Shown here piece after piece: positions 35,996 to 44,684 of a stretch of 64,000 bases of DNA (position 1 is the first letter of the stretch; each line of letters starts with the position of its first letter). Origin of the DNA: Thiofaba sp039822285 (GTDB lineage Bacteria; Pseudomonadota; Gammaproteobacteria; Halothiobacillales; Halothiobacillaceae); the NCBI RefSeq assembly GCF_039822285.1, contig NZ_JBAJEY010000004.1, positions 62,001-126,000 of the forward strand. Reading direction: 5' to 3'. Below the pieces are notes generated by a model that ran no database searches, was not told where the DNA came from, and saw only the letters and a list, made by a program, of their open reading frames with translations. The position numbers and the translations under genes were made by a program.

Positions 35996-36427
35996 ATGAG
36001 TTTGCTTACCGAGTTCCGGGAGTTTGCCATCAAGGGCAATGCCTTTGATCTTGCGGTGGGGGTCATCATCGGCGCGGCCTTCGGCAAGATCGTCGATTCG
36101 CTGGTCAAGGACGTGATCATGCCGCCGCTTGGGCTGCTGCTTGGCGGAATCAATTTCAGCAACCTTTTCCTCCCCCTGGGCGAGGGGGATTTTCCCACGG
36201 TCGCGGCCGCCAGGGAGGCGGGCGTGGCGACGCTCAACTATGGCGCGTTCATCCAGACCATGGTGGACTTCACCATCATCGCCTTTGCCATCTTCATGGT
36301 GATCAAGCTGATGAACCGCCTGCGCCGCCACCACGAGGAGGCCAAGGCCGCCGAGCCGGCCCCGGAGCCGACGCCTTCGGAAGAGGTCCTGCTGCTGCGC
36401 GAGATCCGCGACAGCCTCAAGAAGTAA
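35996..36427 (+). CDS. mscL: Large-conductance mechanosensitive channel
   Basis: 143 residues. N-terminal amphipathic helix, TM1 with the gate motif AFDLAVGVIIGAAFGKIV, a periplasmic loop, TM2 (FTIIAFAIFMVIKLMN) and a cytosolic charged helix with PAPEPTPSEE linker. It opens under membrane tension to release solutes during osmotic downshock. ATG at 35996 follows AGGGAGAG. Stands alone between purD and pyrE. Confidence 0.96.
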   Translation: MSLLTEFREFAIKGNAFDLAVGVIIGAAFGKIVDSLVKDVIMPPLGLLLGGINFSNLFLPLGEGDFPTVAAAREAGVATLNYGAFIQTMVDFTIIAFAIFMVIKLMNRLRRHHEEAKAAEPAPEPTPSEEVLLLREIRDSLKK

Positions 36428-36437
36428 GCCCTGCTGC

Positions 36438-36478
36438 TAGAATGCGCCTTTTCCTCTGGTTTTTGGCAAGGCGCATTC
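36438..36478 (+). promoter_or_regulatory. Palindrome overlapping the pyrE promoter and ribosome site
   Basis: An extended -10 (TGC TAGAAT, 36435-36443) overlaps the left arm of a perfect 11-base inverted repeat (36440-36450 and 36468-36478). The right arm contains the only plausible ribosome site, AAGG, before the pyrE start at 36483. It could be an operator or, if transcription begins further upstream, an mRNA hairpin hiding the ribosome site. Confidence 0.5.
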
Positions 36479-36482
36479 CTTC

Positions 36483-37124
36483 ATGTCCAGTCTGTCCCAG
36501 GATTTCCTGCGCTACGCGCTCGAGCGCGAAGTGCTCCGTTTCGGTGAATTCACCCTCAAGTCCGGGCGCGTGAGCCCCTATTTCTTCAATGCCGGCCTGT
36601 TCAACACCGGGGAGGCCCTCAGCCGCCTCGGGCGTTACTACGCCGAACTGATCGTGCGCTCGGGGGTGGAGTTCGACATGCTGTTCGGGCCGGCCTACAA
36701 GGGCATCCCGCTGGCGGCAGCCACCGCCATGGCCCTCGCCGAGCAGCATGGCCGCGACGTGCCCTGGGCCTTCAACCGCAAGGAGGCCAAGGATCACGGC
36801 GAGGGGGGGAGCATCGTCGGCGCGCCGCTCGCGGGCCGGGTGCTGATCATCGATGATGTGATCACCGCCGGTACGGCGATCCGCGAATCGCTCGGCATCA
36901 TCCGCGCGGCCGGTGCGCAGGCGGTGGGCGTGGCGGTGCTGCTGGACCGTCAGGAGCGTGGCCAGGGGCAGCTTTCGGCCATCCAGGAGGTGGAGCGGGA
37001 GCATGGCCTCAAGGCGCTGGCGATCGCGGGCCTGGCGGACCTGGTCGAGCTGATGCGGGGGGATGCGAAGTTCGCGGGCCAGCTTCCGGCCGTGGAGGCC
37101 TACCGCGCGGCCTACGGGGTGTAA
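36483..37124 (+). CDS. pyrE: Orotate phosphoribosyltransferase
   Basis: 213 residues of the PRTase type I fold, converting orotate and PRPP to orotidylate in pyrimidine synthesis. The PRPP-binding motif VLIIDDVITAGTA is at about residues 120-132, and the hood region FTLKSGRVSPYFFNAG is near the N-terminus. Length matches the family. Single gene; the converging DUF423 gene ends 49 bases downstream. Confidence 0.96.
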   Translation: MSSLSQDFLRYALEREVLRFGEFTLKSGRVSPYFFNAGLFNTGEALSRLGRYYAELIVRSGVEFDMLFGPAYKGIPLAAATAMALAEQHGRDVPWAFNRKEAKDHGEGGSIVGAPLAGRVLIIDDVITAGTAIRESLGIIRAAGAQAVGVAVLLDRQERGQGQLSAIQEVEREHGLKALAIAGLADLVELMRGDAKFAGQLPAVEAYRAAYGV

Positions 37125-37173
37125 TGCCGCCGGCCTAGGGCCGTGAGGTGCGTTGCAAAGGGTAGGGCAGCAC

Positions 37174-37578
37174 TCAGGGGGCGGAAGGATGCTTCCACGC
37201 CGCCCATCCGGCGGCCAGCCAGCCGAGGATGAACAGCGTCCCGCCGATGGGGGTGATGAAGGCGAGCCAGTGCACGCCGCTTGCGACGTACAGGTAGAGG
37301 CTGCCGCTGAACAGGGCCACCCCGGCGAGCCAGGAGGCGCCGGCGAGGCGAAGCAGGCCCGCTGCGCCTCCCTGCCGCAGCCACAGACCGGCGATCAGCA
37401 GGGCGAAGGCATGCAGGAACTGGTACAGCACCGCGGTCTCGTAGACCTCGAACAGGCGTGCATCCAGTACCTTCTTCAGGCCATGCGCGCCAAAGGCGCC
37501 AAGCGCCACGCCGAGCCCGCCCAGCACGGTGCCAGCGAGCAGGAAGAGGCGCGCGCTCCCGCCGGCGGTCCTGCCCAT
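37174..37578 (-). CDS. DUF423 family membrane protein
   Basis: 134 residues with four hydrophobic helices and the characteristic GAFGAHGLKKVLD motif after the first helix. Small inner-membrane family, function unknown. The start overlaps the stop of the upstream small gene by one base (TGATG), so they are co-translated. Confidence 0.9.
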   Translation of the reverse strand: MGRTAGGSARLFLLAGTVLGGLGVALGAFGAHGLKKVLDARLFEVYETAVLYQFLHAFALLIAGLWLRQGGAAGLLRLAGASWLAGVALFSGSLYLYVASGVHWLAFITPIGGTLFILGWLAAGWAAWKHPSAP

Positions 37579-37763
37579 CAGTCGAGGTAATCGTCCTCGA
37601 TCGCCTTCTTCAGGCGACGTTCTTCCATCAGGTCGTCCAGACGGCGGCGCGCGTCCTTGTTCAGGGCGGCCTTGGCCTTGAGGGCCTCTTCGTTGATGTC
37701 GACGGTCTCAGGCACGGACCAGAGATCCTCGGCGATGTCTTCGATGGATTTGCGGTTGGTCAT
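37578..37763 (-). CDS. Small acidic/basic helical protein, unknown (PA3496-like)
   Basis: 61 residues, no signal peptide, strongly charged. The C-terminal part RRRLDDLMEERRLKKAIED resembles the small PA3496 family of proposed envelope-integrity proteins; the match is by eye and weak. It is followed directly by the DUF423 gene and preceded by fis. ATG at 37763. Confidence 0.6.
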   Translation of the reverse strand: MTNRKSIEDIAEDLWSVPETVDINEEALKAKAALNKDARRRLDDLMEERRLKKAIEDDYLD

Positions 37764-37819
37764 GTCAGCCTCGCAAGTTGATGCAAGCGAACCTTGGATA
37801 GGGATGGGGCGGAAAAAAT

Positions 37820-38074
37820 TCAAGATCCGGTTTCGGCTTCCAGTCCATGCTCGCGCAGTTTCTTGCGCAGGGTCCCGCGGTTGATGCCAAGACAGGCGGC
37901 CGCCCTCGTCTGGTTGCTCTCGCAATGGCGCATGGCGCATTCCAAGAGCGGCCGCTCGACCTCCCGCAGCACCAGCGCGTAAAGATCGCGCGGCTCATCC
38001 CCTTCCAGCGTGCGCCAGTAGTGCTCCAGGGCAGCGCGTACGGCCTCATGCAGCGGGGTGGTGGGCGGGTTCAT
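37820..38074 (-). CDS. fis: Nucleoid/regulatory protein Fis
   Basis: 84 residues: C-terminal helix-turn-helix NQTRAAACLGINRGTLRKKL is the Fis signature. Dimeric DNA-bending protein affecting rRNA promoters, recombination and chromosome structure. It is the second gene of the dusB-fis operon with an ATGA overlap, the ancestral arrangement in beta- and gammaproteobacteria. Shorter than E. coli Fis (98) because the N-terminal arm is reduced. Confidence 0.95.
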   Translation of the reverse strand: MNPPTTPLHEAVRAALEHYWRTLEGDEPRDLYALVLREVERPLLECAMRHCESNQTRAAACLGINRGTLRKKLREHGLEAETGS

Positions 38075-39057
38075 GCGGCCTCCTTCGGACGGGTCAAGCA
38101 GCCGGCGAAATGCTGGATGAGTACGGCGCGTTGCGCTTCGGCGTCATCGATGGTCATGAATCGGGCGCGAAGAGTATCGCCACCCGGCAAGTCTGTGCAA
38201 TACCAGCCGATGTGCTTGCGTGCAACACGCGCCCCCTGCTGCACACCATATAGCTCATACAGGCCATCCAGGTGGCGCAGGATGATCGCGAGCCTGTCCT
38301 CAAGCCCCGGTGACTCGGGGATAGGCCGGCCCTCGAGGGCCGCCCTCAGCTGGGCAAACAGCCAGGGCCGGCCGAGGGCGGCGCGGCCGATCATCACCCC
38401 GTCCGCCCCGGTGTGGCCGAGCACCGCGAGGGCCTTGGCGGGTGAGTCGATATCGCCGTTGGCCCACAGCGGCAGGGAAACGGCCTCGCGTACCGCGCGG
38501 ATGGTGTCATATTCCGCCTCGCCCCTGAACAGGTCGGCACGGGTGCGGCCGTGGATGGCAAGCGCCTGGATGCCTGCGGCCTCGGCGATGCGCGCCACCG
38601 CCACCGCGTTGCGCCGTTCGGCATCGAGGCCGGTGCGGATCTTGAGCGTGACCGGCGCGTCGACCGCGCGCACCACGGCATCGAGGATGCGGCCGATGAG
38701 CGGAAGATCGCCGAGCAGGGCGGAGCCCGCGGCCTTCTGGCAGACCTTCTTGGCCGGGCAGCCCATGTTGATGTCGACGATCTGTGCCCCCTGGTCCACA
38801 CCCAGGCGGGCGGCATCAGCCATCAGGGCCGGATCGTTGCCGACGATCTGGATGGCGCGCGGCTCGGGCTCATCGACGTGCGGGCGGCGCAGCAGGCTCT
38901 TGCGCGTATGGGCAAGGCGCGGGTTGCTGGCCGACATCTCCCCCACCGTAAGTCCCGCGCCGAAGGCCTTGCACAGCTGGCGGAACGGACGGTCGGTGAC
39001 GCCGGCCATGGGCGCGAGGGCGAGTGGGGCGTCGAGGGTGTACGGGCCGATGCGCAT
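38071..39057 (-). CDS. dusB: tRNA-dihydrouridine synthase B
   Basis: 328 residues of the FMN-dependent TIM-barrel Dus family: substrate loop LAPMAGVTDRPFRQL, catalytic Cys in NMGCPAKKV, and FMN phosphate loop HGRTRADLF. It reduces uridine in the tRNA D-loop. The start at 39057 (MRIGPYTLD) matches the family; an upstream ATG at 39093 is less likely. Forms the dusB-fis operon. Confidence 0.95.
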   Translation of the reverse strand: MRIGPYTLDAPLALAPMAGVTDRPFRQLCKAFGAGLTVGEMSASNPRLAHTRKSLLRRPHVDEPEPRAIQIVGNDPALMADAARLGVDQGAQIVDINMGCPAKKVCQKAAGSALLGDLPLIGRILDAVVRAVDAPVTLKIRTGLDAERRNAVAVARIAEAAGIQALAIHGRTRADLFRGEAEYDTIRAVREAVSLPLWANGDIDSPAKALAVLGHTGADGVMIGRAALGRPWLFAQLRAALEGRPIPESPGLEDRLAIILRHLDGLYELYGVQQGARVARKHIGWYCTDLPGGDTLRARFMTIDDAEAQRAVLIQHFAGCLTRPKEAA

Positions 39058-39140
39058 GGCCGGATCTTGGGGCGTGGAGGGGGCGGGGATCATAGCGGCA
39101 AGGGCGGTGGGCTTCAAGGTGCCCTCCCAAGGCGTTTTGC

Positions 39141-41489
39141 TCAGGCTGGCTGCGGGCGACCGAACAGATACCCTTGCCCCAGCGGGCATCCTAGGGCGAG
39201 CAGGTAATCGGCCTGCCCCTCGGTTTCCACGCCCTCGGCTACGACCTCCAGGTCGAGCGCCCGCCCGAGCTGGATAATGGCGCGCACGATCGCCTCGTCA
39301 TGCTTGTCATGCAGCATGTCGCGCACGAAGCTCTGGTCGATCTTCAGCCGATCCAGCGGTAGACGGCGCAGGTAGGCCAGCGAGGAGTAGCCGGTACCGA
39401 AGTCGTCCAGGGCGATGCGTACCCCCATGGCGTGAAGCGTGTCGAGCTTCTTGAGCACCTCATCCGTATGCTTGAGAAAGCTGGCCTCGGTCACTTCAAG
39501 TTCCAGGCACTCGGGCGGGATGCCACTCTCCTGCAAGGCAGCGCGCACCGTGGCGGGCAGATCGTCATGCAGGATCTGCCGGGCGGCGACATTGACCGCG
39601 ACGTAAGCCGGGGCCTGGCCCATCTTGCGCCAGCGGGCCATCTGCTGGCAGGCCTCTTTGATCACCCAGGCGCCGATGGTGATGATGAGATGGCTCTCCT
39701 CGGCAACCGGGATGAACTGGCCTGGCGGGATCAGGCCTTTGTCCGGGTGATTGAGCCGCAGCAGGGCCTCGACGCCGGCCCGTTGCCCATCCGCGAGCTT
39801 GATCTGCGGCTGATAGTGCAGGCTGAACCAGCCCAGGCGCAGCGCATCGCGGATCATCTGCTCGATGGCGAGCTGTTCTTCGGCGGCCTCGGTAAGCTTG
39901 GGCGCAAAGAAGCGGTAACTGTTGCGCTCCTCGGCCTTGCACTGATGCAGGGCTGCATCGGCCTGCTGCATCAGCTTCTCGAAGTCGACGCTGTCGCTCG
40001 GGTAGAGCGCAATGCCGATGCTGGTGGTCAGCTCGAAGCGCTCCCCGTCGACCAGGATGGGCTCCCTGAACACCTGCTGGATGCGCTTGAGAGCCTCGAT
40101 CACCTGCTCATCCCGGGTGATGCGCTCCAGCAGGATCAGGAATTCGTCGCCGCCGATGCGGGCCAGGGTGTCGGTTTCCCGCAGGGTTTGGCTCAAGCGG
40201 GTGGCGATGGCGACCAGCAGCTGGTCGCCGAGGGTATGGCCGCGCCCTTCGTTGATGGTCTTGAAATGATCGAGATCCAGGATCAACAGCGCCATGCGCT
40301 CGCCGTGGCGTTTGGCCTCGGCACTGGCCTTGGCGAAGCTGTTGGCGATCATCAGCCGGTTGGGCAGGCCGGTGAGCGGGTCATGCTGGGCTTGGTAGAC
40401 CAGCGTGGCCTGTTGAGAGGCAATGCGCTGGTTTTGAGCCTGGAGGGTCTCGGCCATGTGGTCGATGGCCCGCGTGAGGGTGTCAAGTTCATCACGCCCA
40501 ACCGGGGCGGCGAGGCGGACGCTGAAATCACCATGCTCGATGCGATGCAAGGCGGTCAGCAAGGGTTCGATGCGTTTGCGGCGGAATCGGCGGGCGATGG
40601 CCCAGGCCCCTCCTAGGGCGAGTAGCAGGGCGATGAGGCTGGAGGCGGCAGCCAAGTACAGCGGGGTGTCGATCTGCGCGAGGATGGAGGCGATGGGTTG
40701 GGCGAGGACCAGCCGGTCACCCAAAGCGCTGTCACCGACCACCAGCTGGCTGACGAGCCAAGCCTCCCCCGCTGCGGTGTGGTGGCGAAGGACGGTCGGA
40801 GGCGGGAGGGGCCACAAGGCTTGGATGAGGCCCTCATCGTTTAGGGGCTTGCCCACGACGGCGCGGTTGGGATCGTTGCTGGCTATCACCGTGGCGTGCT
40901 CATCCAGCATCCACCAGCGTATGGAAGAGGGCAGCCTGGCATCCAGCTGGCGGGTGACCTCACTCAGCTCAATGGAGGTGGCGAGCAGGTAGTCCATTTC
41001 CCCGTGCGCGTTGCGGTGAGGGGTGGCAAGACCAATCACAGGGGTCCCTGTGGTGCGGCCTGTGATCAAACCGCCGATGCCGGTAGCGTTGCGTTGCAGG
41101 GTGCGCTGCACATAATCGCGATCGGCCAGGTTGTGCAACTTGTCTGGCGCCTTGGCATTGCACAGCACTTGCCCGTTGGGGGCGACGACCAGCAGGTTGG
41201 CAAACATACCCGGTAGGGTGGCCAGGTTTTTTTGCGCCTCGAGGGTGCAGGCGGCGTGATCCTCGATCGGCCAATCGTGCTGTGCCAGCAGTTCGATGGC
41301 TTGCTTGGCCTGCTCCTGCAGCATGCGCAGGTGCTCGGCGGCCCGCGCGTTGTGGGTGATCAGCTGCGCCTTGGCCTGCTCCACCTGCTCTTCGCGCCAG
41401 GCTTGGGCAAGCAGCACCTGGGCCAGGAGCATGGGTAGTGCGGTGAGGCTGACCAGTAGAAGCAGCTTGACAGTGAGCGAGCGTGGCAT
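39141..41489 (-). CDS. Membrane GGDEF-EAL protein with periplasmic sensor
   Basis: 782 residues. TM1 (about 8-28), a periplasmic sensor of about 240 residues with the Cache-like TGTPVIGLATPHRN segment, TM2 near 280, a HAMP-like stretch, a GGDEF domain with intact GGDEF and RETD inhibitory site, and an EAL domain with EAL, NVAARQ, DDFGTGYSS, LKIDQSF, AEGVET and QGYLFG. Both cyclase and phosphodiesterase look catalytically complete, so net activity must depend on the signal. It lies 17 bases after the TRAP permease gene on the same strand; whether it senses the same solute is a guess. Confidence 0.92.
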   Translation of the reverse strand: MPRSLTVKLLLLVSLTALPMLLAQVLLAQAWREEQVEQAKAQLITHNARAAEHLRMLQEQAKQAIELLAQHDWPIEDHAACTLEAQKNLATLPGMFANLLVVAPNGQVLCNAKAPDKLHNLADRDYVQRTLQRNATGIGGLITGRTTGTPVIGLATPHRNAHGEMDYLLATSIELSEVTRQLDARLPSSIRWWMLDEHATVIASNDPNRAVVGKPLNDEGLIQALWPLPPPTVLRHHTAAGEAWLVSQLVVGDSALGDRLVLAQPIASILAQIDTPLYLAAASSLIALLLALGGAWAIARRFRRKRIEPLLTALHRIEHGDFSVRLAAPVGRDELDTLTRAIDHMAETLQAQNQRIASQQATLVYQAQHDPLTGLPNRLMIANSFAKASAEAKRHGERMALLILDLDHFKTINEGRGHTLGDQLLVAIATRLSQTLRETDTLARIGGDEFLILLERITRDEQVIEALKRIQQVFREPILVDGERFELTTSIGIALYPSDSVDFEKLMQQADAALHQCKAEERNSYRFFAPKLTEAAEEQLAIEQMIRDALRLGWFSLHYQPQIKLADGQRAGVEALLRLNHPDKGLIPPGQFIPVAEESHLIITIGAWVIKEACQQMARWRKMGQAPAYVAVNVAARQILHDDLPATVRAALQESGIPPECLELEVTEASFLKHTDEVLKKLDTLHAMGVRIALDDFGTGYSSLAYLRRLPLDRLKIDQSFVRDMLHDKHDEAIVRAIIQLGRALDLEVVAEGVETEGQADYLLALGCPLGQGYLFGRPQPA

Positions 41490-41506
41490 AGCGGGCCTAC
41501 GCCGGG

Positions 41507-42880
41507 TTAGTGACCATAGACCCAGGCAGGCAGGGCCGTCGCAAGGCCTGGAAAGATGGCCAGGATGATGAGCATCACGACTTGCAAGGCGATAAACGGG
41601 ACCACGCCGCGATAGATGTCCAGCGTGGTGATGGCATCGGGCGCCGCGCCGCGCAGGTAGAACAGGGCGAAGCCAAAGGGCGGGGTGAGGAAGGAGGTCT
41701 GCAGGTTGATGGCGATCATGATGCCCAGCCAGATCGGATCGAGGCCCATCATCAGCAGGATGGGCGCGACGATGGGCACGACCACGAAGATGATCTCGAT
41801 GAAATCGAGCATGAAGCCGAGCAGGAACATCACCAGCATCACCACCAGCATGGCACCGATGACGCCACCGGGCAGGCTTCCGAGCCATTCATGCACGACG
41901 TCGTCGCCGCCGAACCCGCGGAACACCAGCGAGAAGAGGGATGCGCCGATCAGGATCAGGAACACCATGCTGGTCATGCGCGTGCTGGCGCGCGCCGCAT
42001 CGGCCAGCATGGCGCGGTTCAACTGCCCGCGCAGGGCCGCCAGCAGCAGGGCGCCGGCCGCGCCGACGGCAGCGGCCTCGGAGGGGGTGGCGATGCCGCC
42101 GAGGATGGCGCCGAGCACGGCCAGGATCAGCAGCATGGGGGGCCACAGGGACTGGAGCAGTGGGCCGATCGATGCGCGGGGCTCGCTGGCCGGGGCGGCC
42201 GGCATGCGCGCCGGGCTTCTCCAGGCGAGCCAGGCAAGGTAGAGCGCGTAGAGCACGACCAGCAGCAGGCCGGGGATCAGTGCCCCGGCGAACAGGTCGC
42301 CCACGGAGACGGTCTTGGGCGCGTAGATGCCCTGCGCGAGCTGGGCCTGGCTGTAGGCCGAGGAGAGCTGGTCACCCAAGAGCACGAGGATGATGGAGGG
42401 GGGGATGATCTGGCCGAGCGTGCCCGCGGCGCAGATGGTGCCGCACGCAAGCCGCGCATCGTAGCCACGCTGCAGCATGGCGGGCAGGGCGAGAAGCCCC
42501 ATGGTCACCACGGTGGCGCCGACGATCCCGGTGCTGGCGGCGAGCAGGGCGCCGACCAGCAGCACGGCGAAGGCGAGCGCGCCCGGGCGCTGGCCGGCGA
42601 GGCCCGCGAGGCTGCCGAGCAGGTCTTCGGCGATGCGTGCCTTCTCAAGGATCACGCCCATGAGGATGAACAGGGGCACGGCGACCAGGGTGTCGCTGCT
42701 CATGGCCCCGAAGATGCGGTTGGGCAGGGCTTCGAGCAGGCTCAGGTCGAAGGCGCCGAAGGCGCTGCCGAGCAGGGCCAGCGTCAGCGAGACACCCGCC
42801 AGGGTGAAGGCGACAGGGTAGCCGACCATCAGCCCGGCAAACACGGCGAGGAACAGGAGCAACGGCCAGAGGGCGTCCAT
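41507..42880 (-). CDS. dctM: TRAP transporter large permease DctM
   Basis: 457 residues with about 12 to 14 hydrophobic helices, the DctM family pattern (FMLDFIEIIFVVVPIVAPIL and the conserved TPPFGFALFYLRGAAP). With DctQ it drives Na+-coupled uptake of an organic acid delivered by a periplasmic binding protein. The binding protein gene (DctP) is not in the neighbourhood, so it must be elsewhere, or the pair may be orphaned. Confidence 0.93.
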   Translation of the reverse strand: MDALWPLLLFLAVFAGLMVGYPVAFTLAGVSLTLALLGSAFGAFDLSLLEALPNRIFGAMSSDTLVAVPLFILMGVILEKARIAEDLLGSLAGLAGQRPGALAFAVLLVGALLAASTGIVGATVVTMGLLALPAMLQRGYDARLACGTICAAGTLGQIIPPSIILVLLGDQLSSAYSQAQLAQGIYAPKTVSVGDLFAGALIPGLLLVVLYALYLAWLAWRSPARMPAAPASEPRASIGPLLQSLWPPMLLILAVLGAILGGIATPSEAAAVGAAGALLLAALRGQLNRAMLADAARASTRMTSMVFLILIGASLFSLVFRGFGGDDVVHEWLGSLPGGVIGAMLVVMLVMFLLGFMLDFIEIIFVVVPIVAPILLMMGLDPIWLGIMIAINLQTSFLTPPFGFALFYLRGAAPDAITTLDIYRGVVPFIALQVVMLIILAIFPGLATALPAWVYGH

Positions 42881-42883
42881 GGG

Positions 42884-43417
42884 TCAGACTTCCGTGCGCA
42901 GGTGGTCGGCGGGAGCCGGTGTGGCACCGCGGAGGATGGCGATCGAGCGCAGTACATCCGCAAGGCCCTGCAGGATCATCAGCGCGGGCATCACCCAGAG
43001 CAGGCTCTTGAGCAGGTAGACGAAGGGCAGCCCTCCCGGCTCGCGGGAGCCCTCCAGCAGCGACCAGGAAGCCAGCACGTAATCGGTGGAGAGCCACAGG
43101 ATCAGCCCCATCACCGGCCACAGGAAGAGCAGCGTGCCGAGGAGGTTGACCCAGGCCTGCCCGCGCGGGCTGAGCTTGCGGTAGAGCACATCCACCCGCA
43201 CATGGTCGTCGTGCTTGAGGGTGTAGGCGGCACCGAGCATGAACACCATCGCGAACAGGTAGCTCACCCCTTCGCCCAGCGCGGTGAAGCTGAGCCTGAA
43301 GCCGTAGCGCAGGGCCACGGTCAGCACAGTGAGCAGCACCATGCCGTAGGTCAGCCAGGCCACCAGGCGGCCGCTGTGTTCGGCGAGGGCATCGAGCAGG
43401 GCGATGAGGCGGTTCAT
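42884..43417 (-). CDS. dctQ: TRAP transporter small permease DctQ
   Basis: 177 residues with four helices (about 15-35, 50-70, 92-112, 140-160), the DctQ family. The acidic/His loop LKHDDHVRVDVLY is typical. ATG at 43417 overlaps the thrB stop by ATGA, and dctM starts 3 bases after its stop. The link to thrB is chromosomal rather than functional as far as I can tell. Confidence 0.9.
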   Translation of the reverse strand: MNRLIALLDALAEHSGRLVAWLTYGMVLLTVLTVALRYGFRLSFTALGEGVSYLFAMVFMLGAAYTLKHDDHVRVDVLYRKLSPRGQAWVNLLGTLLFLWPVMGLILWLSTDYVLASWSLLEGSREPGGLPFVYLLKSLLWVMPALMILQGLADVLRSIAILRGATPAPADHLRTEV

Positions 43418-44355
43418 GCGAGCAGGGAGGGGGTGCCGCGCACGTGGGCGGCCAGCAGCCGGCCGAAGGCGTCCGGGTCCTTGGTGTGGGTCAGCTCCCC
43501 CTCGCGCGGGTAGTAGAGGTCGACCAGGCGCGAGAGCCAGAAGCGCAGCGCGGCGGCGCGCAGCATGGCCGGCCAGGAGGCGTGCTCGGCAGGGGTGAAG
43601 GGGCGCACGGCGGCATAGGCCGCAAGCAGGGCGCGGGTGCGCTCCGGATCCAGCTCGCGCTTTTCCGTGACGCACCAGTCGTTGACCGTGACCGCCACAT
43701 CGAAGAGCAGGGCGTCGGTGCAGGCGTAGTACAGGTCGATGATGCCGGTCAGGCGCTCGCCCTCGAACAGGGCGTTGTCGCGGAACAGGTCGGCGTGGAT
43801 CACCCCGCGCGGAAGCGGATCATGGCGATGGGCGAACTGGAAGGCGAGCTCCTCGTCCAGCCGCTTGGCCTCGTCCGGACCCAGGCGGTCGTGCACGCGG
43901 GCGGACGCCTCGCGCCACCAGTGCGGGCCGCGCGGGTTGGCGCGCTCATGCGGGAAGGACTGGCCGGCGAGGTGCAGGCGGGCCAAAGCCGCGCCGATCG
44001 CCGCGCACTGGGCCGCATCGGGGTGCTCGACCGAGCTGCCGGAGAGGCGTTGCACCAGGGCGGCGGGCTTGCCGCATAGCTCGCCCAGGTAGCGACCGTG
44101 GCGGTCTGCCAGCGGGTGGGCGGTGGGTACACCGTGCTCGGCGAGATGGGCCATCAGGCCGAGGAAGAAGGGCAGTTCGTCGCGCGAGAGCTGTTCGAAC
44201 AGGGTCAGCACGAAGCGTCCCTGCGTCGTGGTGACGAAGTAATTGGTGTTTTCGATGCCCGCGCTGATGCCGCTGTATTCGACAAGCAGCCCGGCATCGA
44301 AGTCATGGAGGAAGGCTTCGAGCGCGGGGCGATCGACCCGGGTGTAGACCGACAT
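43414..44355 (-). CDS. thrB: Homoserine kinase ThrB
   Basis: 313 residues of the APH/choline-kinase-like homoserine kinase (not the GHMP type): kinase loop HADLFRDNALF, metal loop IIDLYYACTDALLFD. It phosphorylates homoserine for threonine synthesis. Found next to DUF2782 and polA, as in many betaproteobacteria. ATG at 44355. Confidence 0.93.
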   Translation of the reverse strand: MSVYTRVDRPALEAFLHDFDAGLLVEYSGISAGIENTNYFVTTTQGRFVLTLFEQLSRDELPFFLGLMAHLAEHGVPTAHPLADRHGRYLGELCGKPAALVQRLSGSSVEHPDAAQCAAIGAALARLHLAGQSFPHERANPRGPHWWREASARVHDRLGPDEAKRLDEELAFQFAHRHDPLPRGVIHADLFRDNALFEGERLTGIIDLYYACTDALLFDVAVTVNDWCVTEKRELDPERTRALLAAYAAVRPFTPAEHASWPAMLRAAALRFWLSRLVDLYYPREGELTHTKDPDAFGRLLAAHVRGTPSLLA

Positions 44356-44364
44356 GGGCGAGAC

Positions 44365-44682
44365 TTACCAGCGGAACAGGATCCACTGTGGGATCAGGCG
44401 GGAATCCATCGGGCCGTTGTGACGGGTTTCCAGTTCGCCATCACCGTCGTTGTCGATCAGGTAGTAGGGCGGAGCGTCCTTCGGGCTGATCTTGACCATG
44501 TAGAGGCGGCCCTTGATGCGGTATTCCTCGATCATCCCGTCCGCGGAGGGGCGGATGGTGATTTCCGGCTCCGGCACGGCCTCGGTCTGAACGCTCGTGG
44601 CAGGCGGCGGCGGGGCGTCCTGAGCCGCCGCGGGAAGGGCCGCAGCGAGCAGCAGGGCGGCGGGAAGGAGGATCTTGTTCAT
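44365..44682 (-). CDS. DUF2782 small secreted protein
   Basis: 105 residues: signal peptide (ALLLAAALPAAAQD) and a basic, Tyr-rich core VEEYRIKG-like segment (MIEEYRIKGRLYMVKI) typical of DUF2782. Function unknown, probably periplasmic. ATG at 44682 is preferred over 44688 because GGAG lies 8 bases upstream. Conserved beside polA and thrB. Confidence 0.85.
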   Translation of the reverse strand: MNKILLPAALLLAAALPAAAQDAPPPPATSVQTEAVPEPEITIRPSADGMIEEYRIKGRLYMVKISPKDAPPYYLIDNDGDGELETRHNGPMDSRLIPQWILFRW

Positions 44683-44684
44683 GG

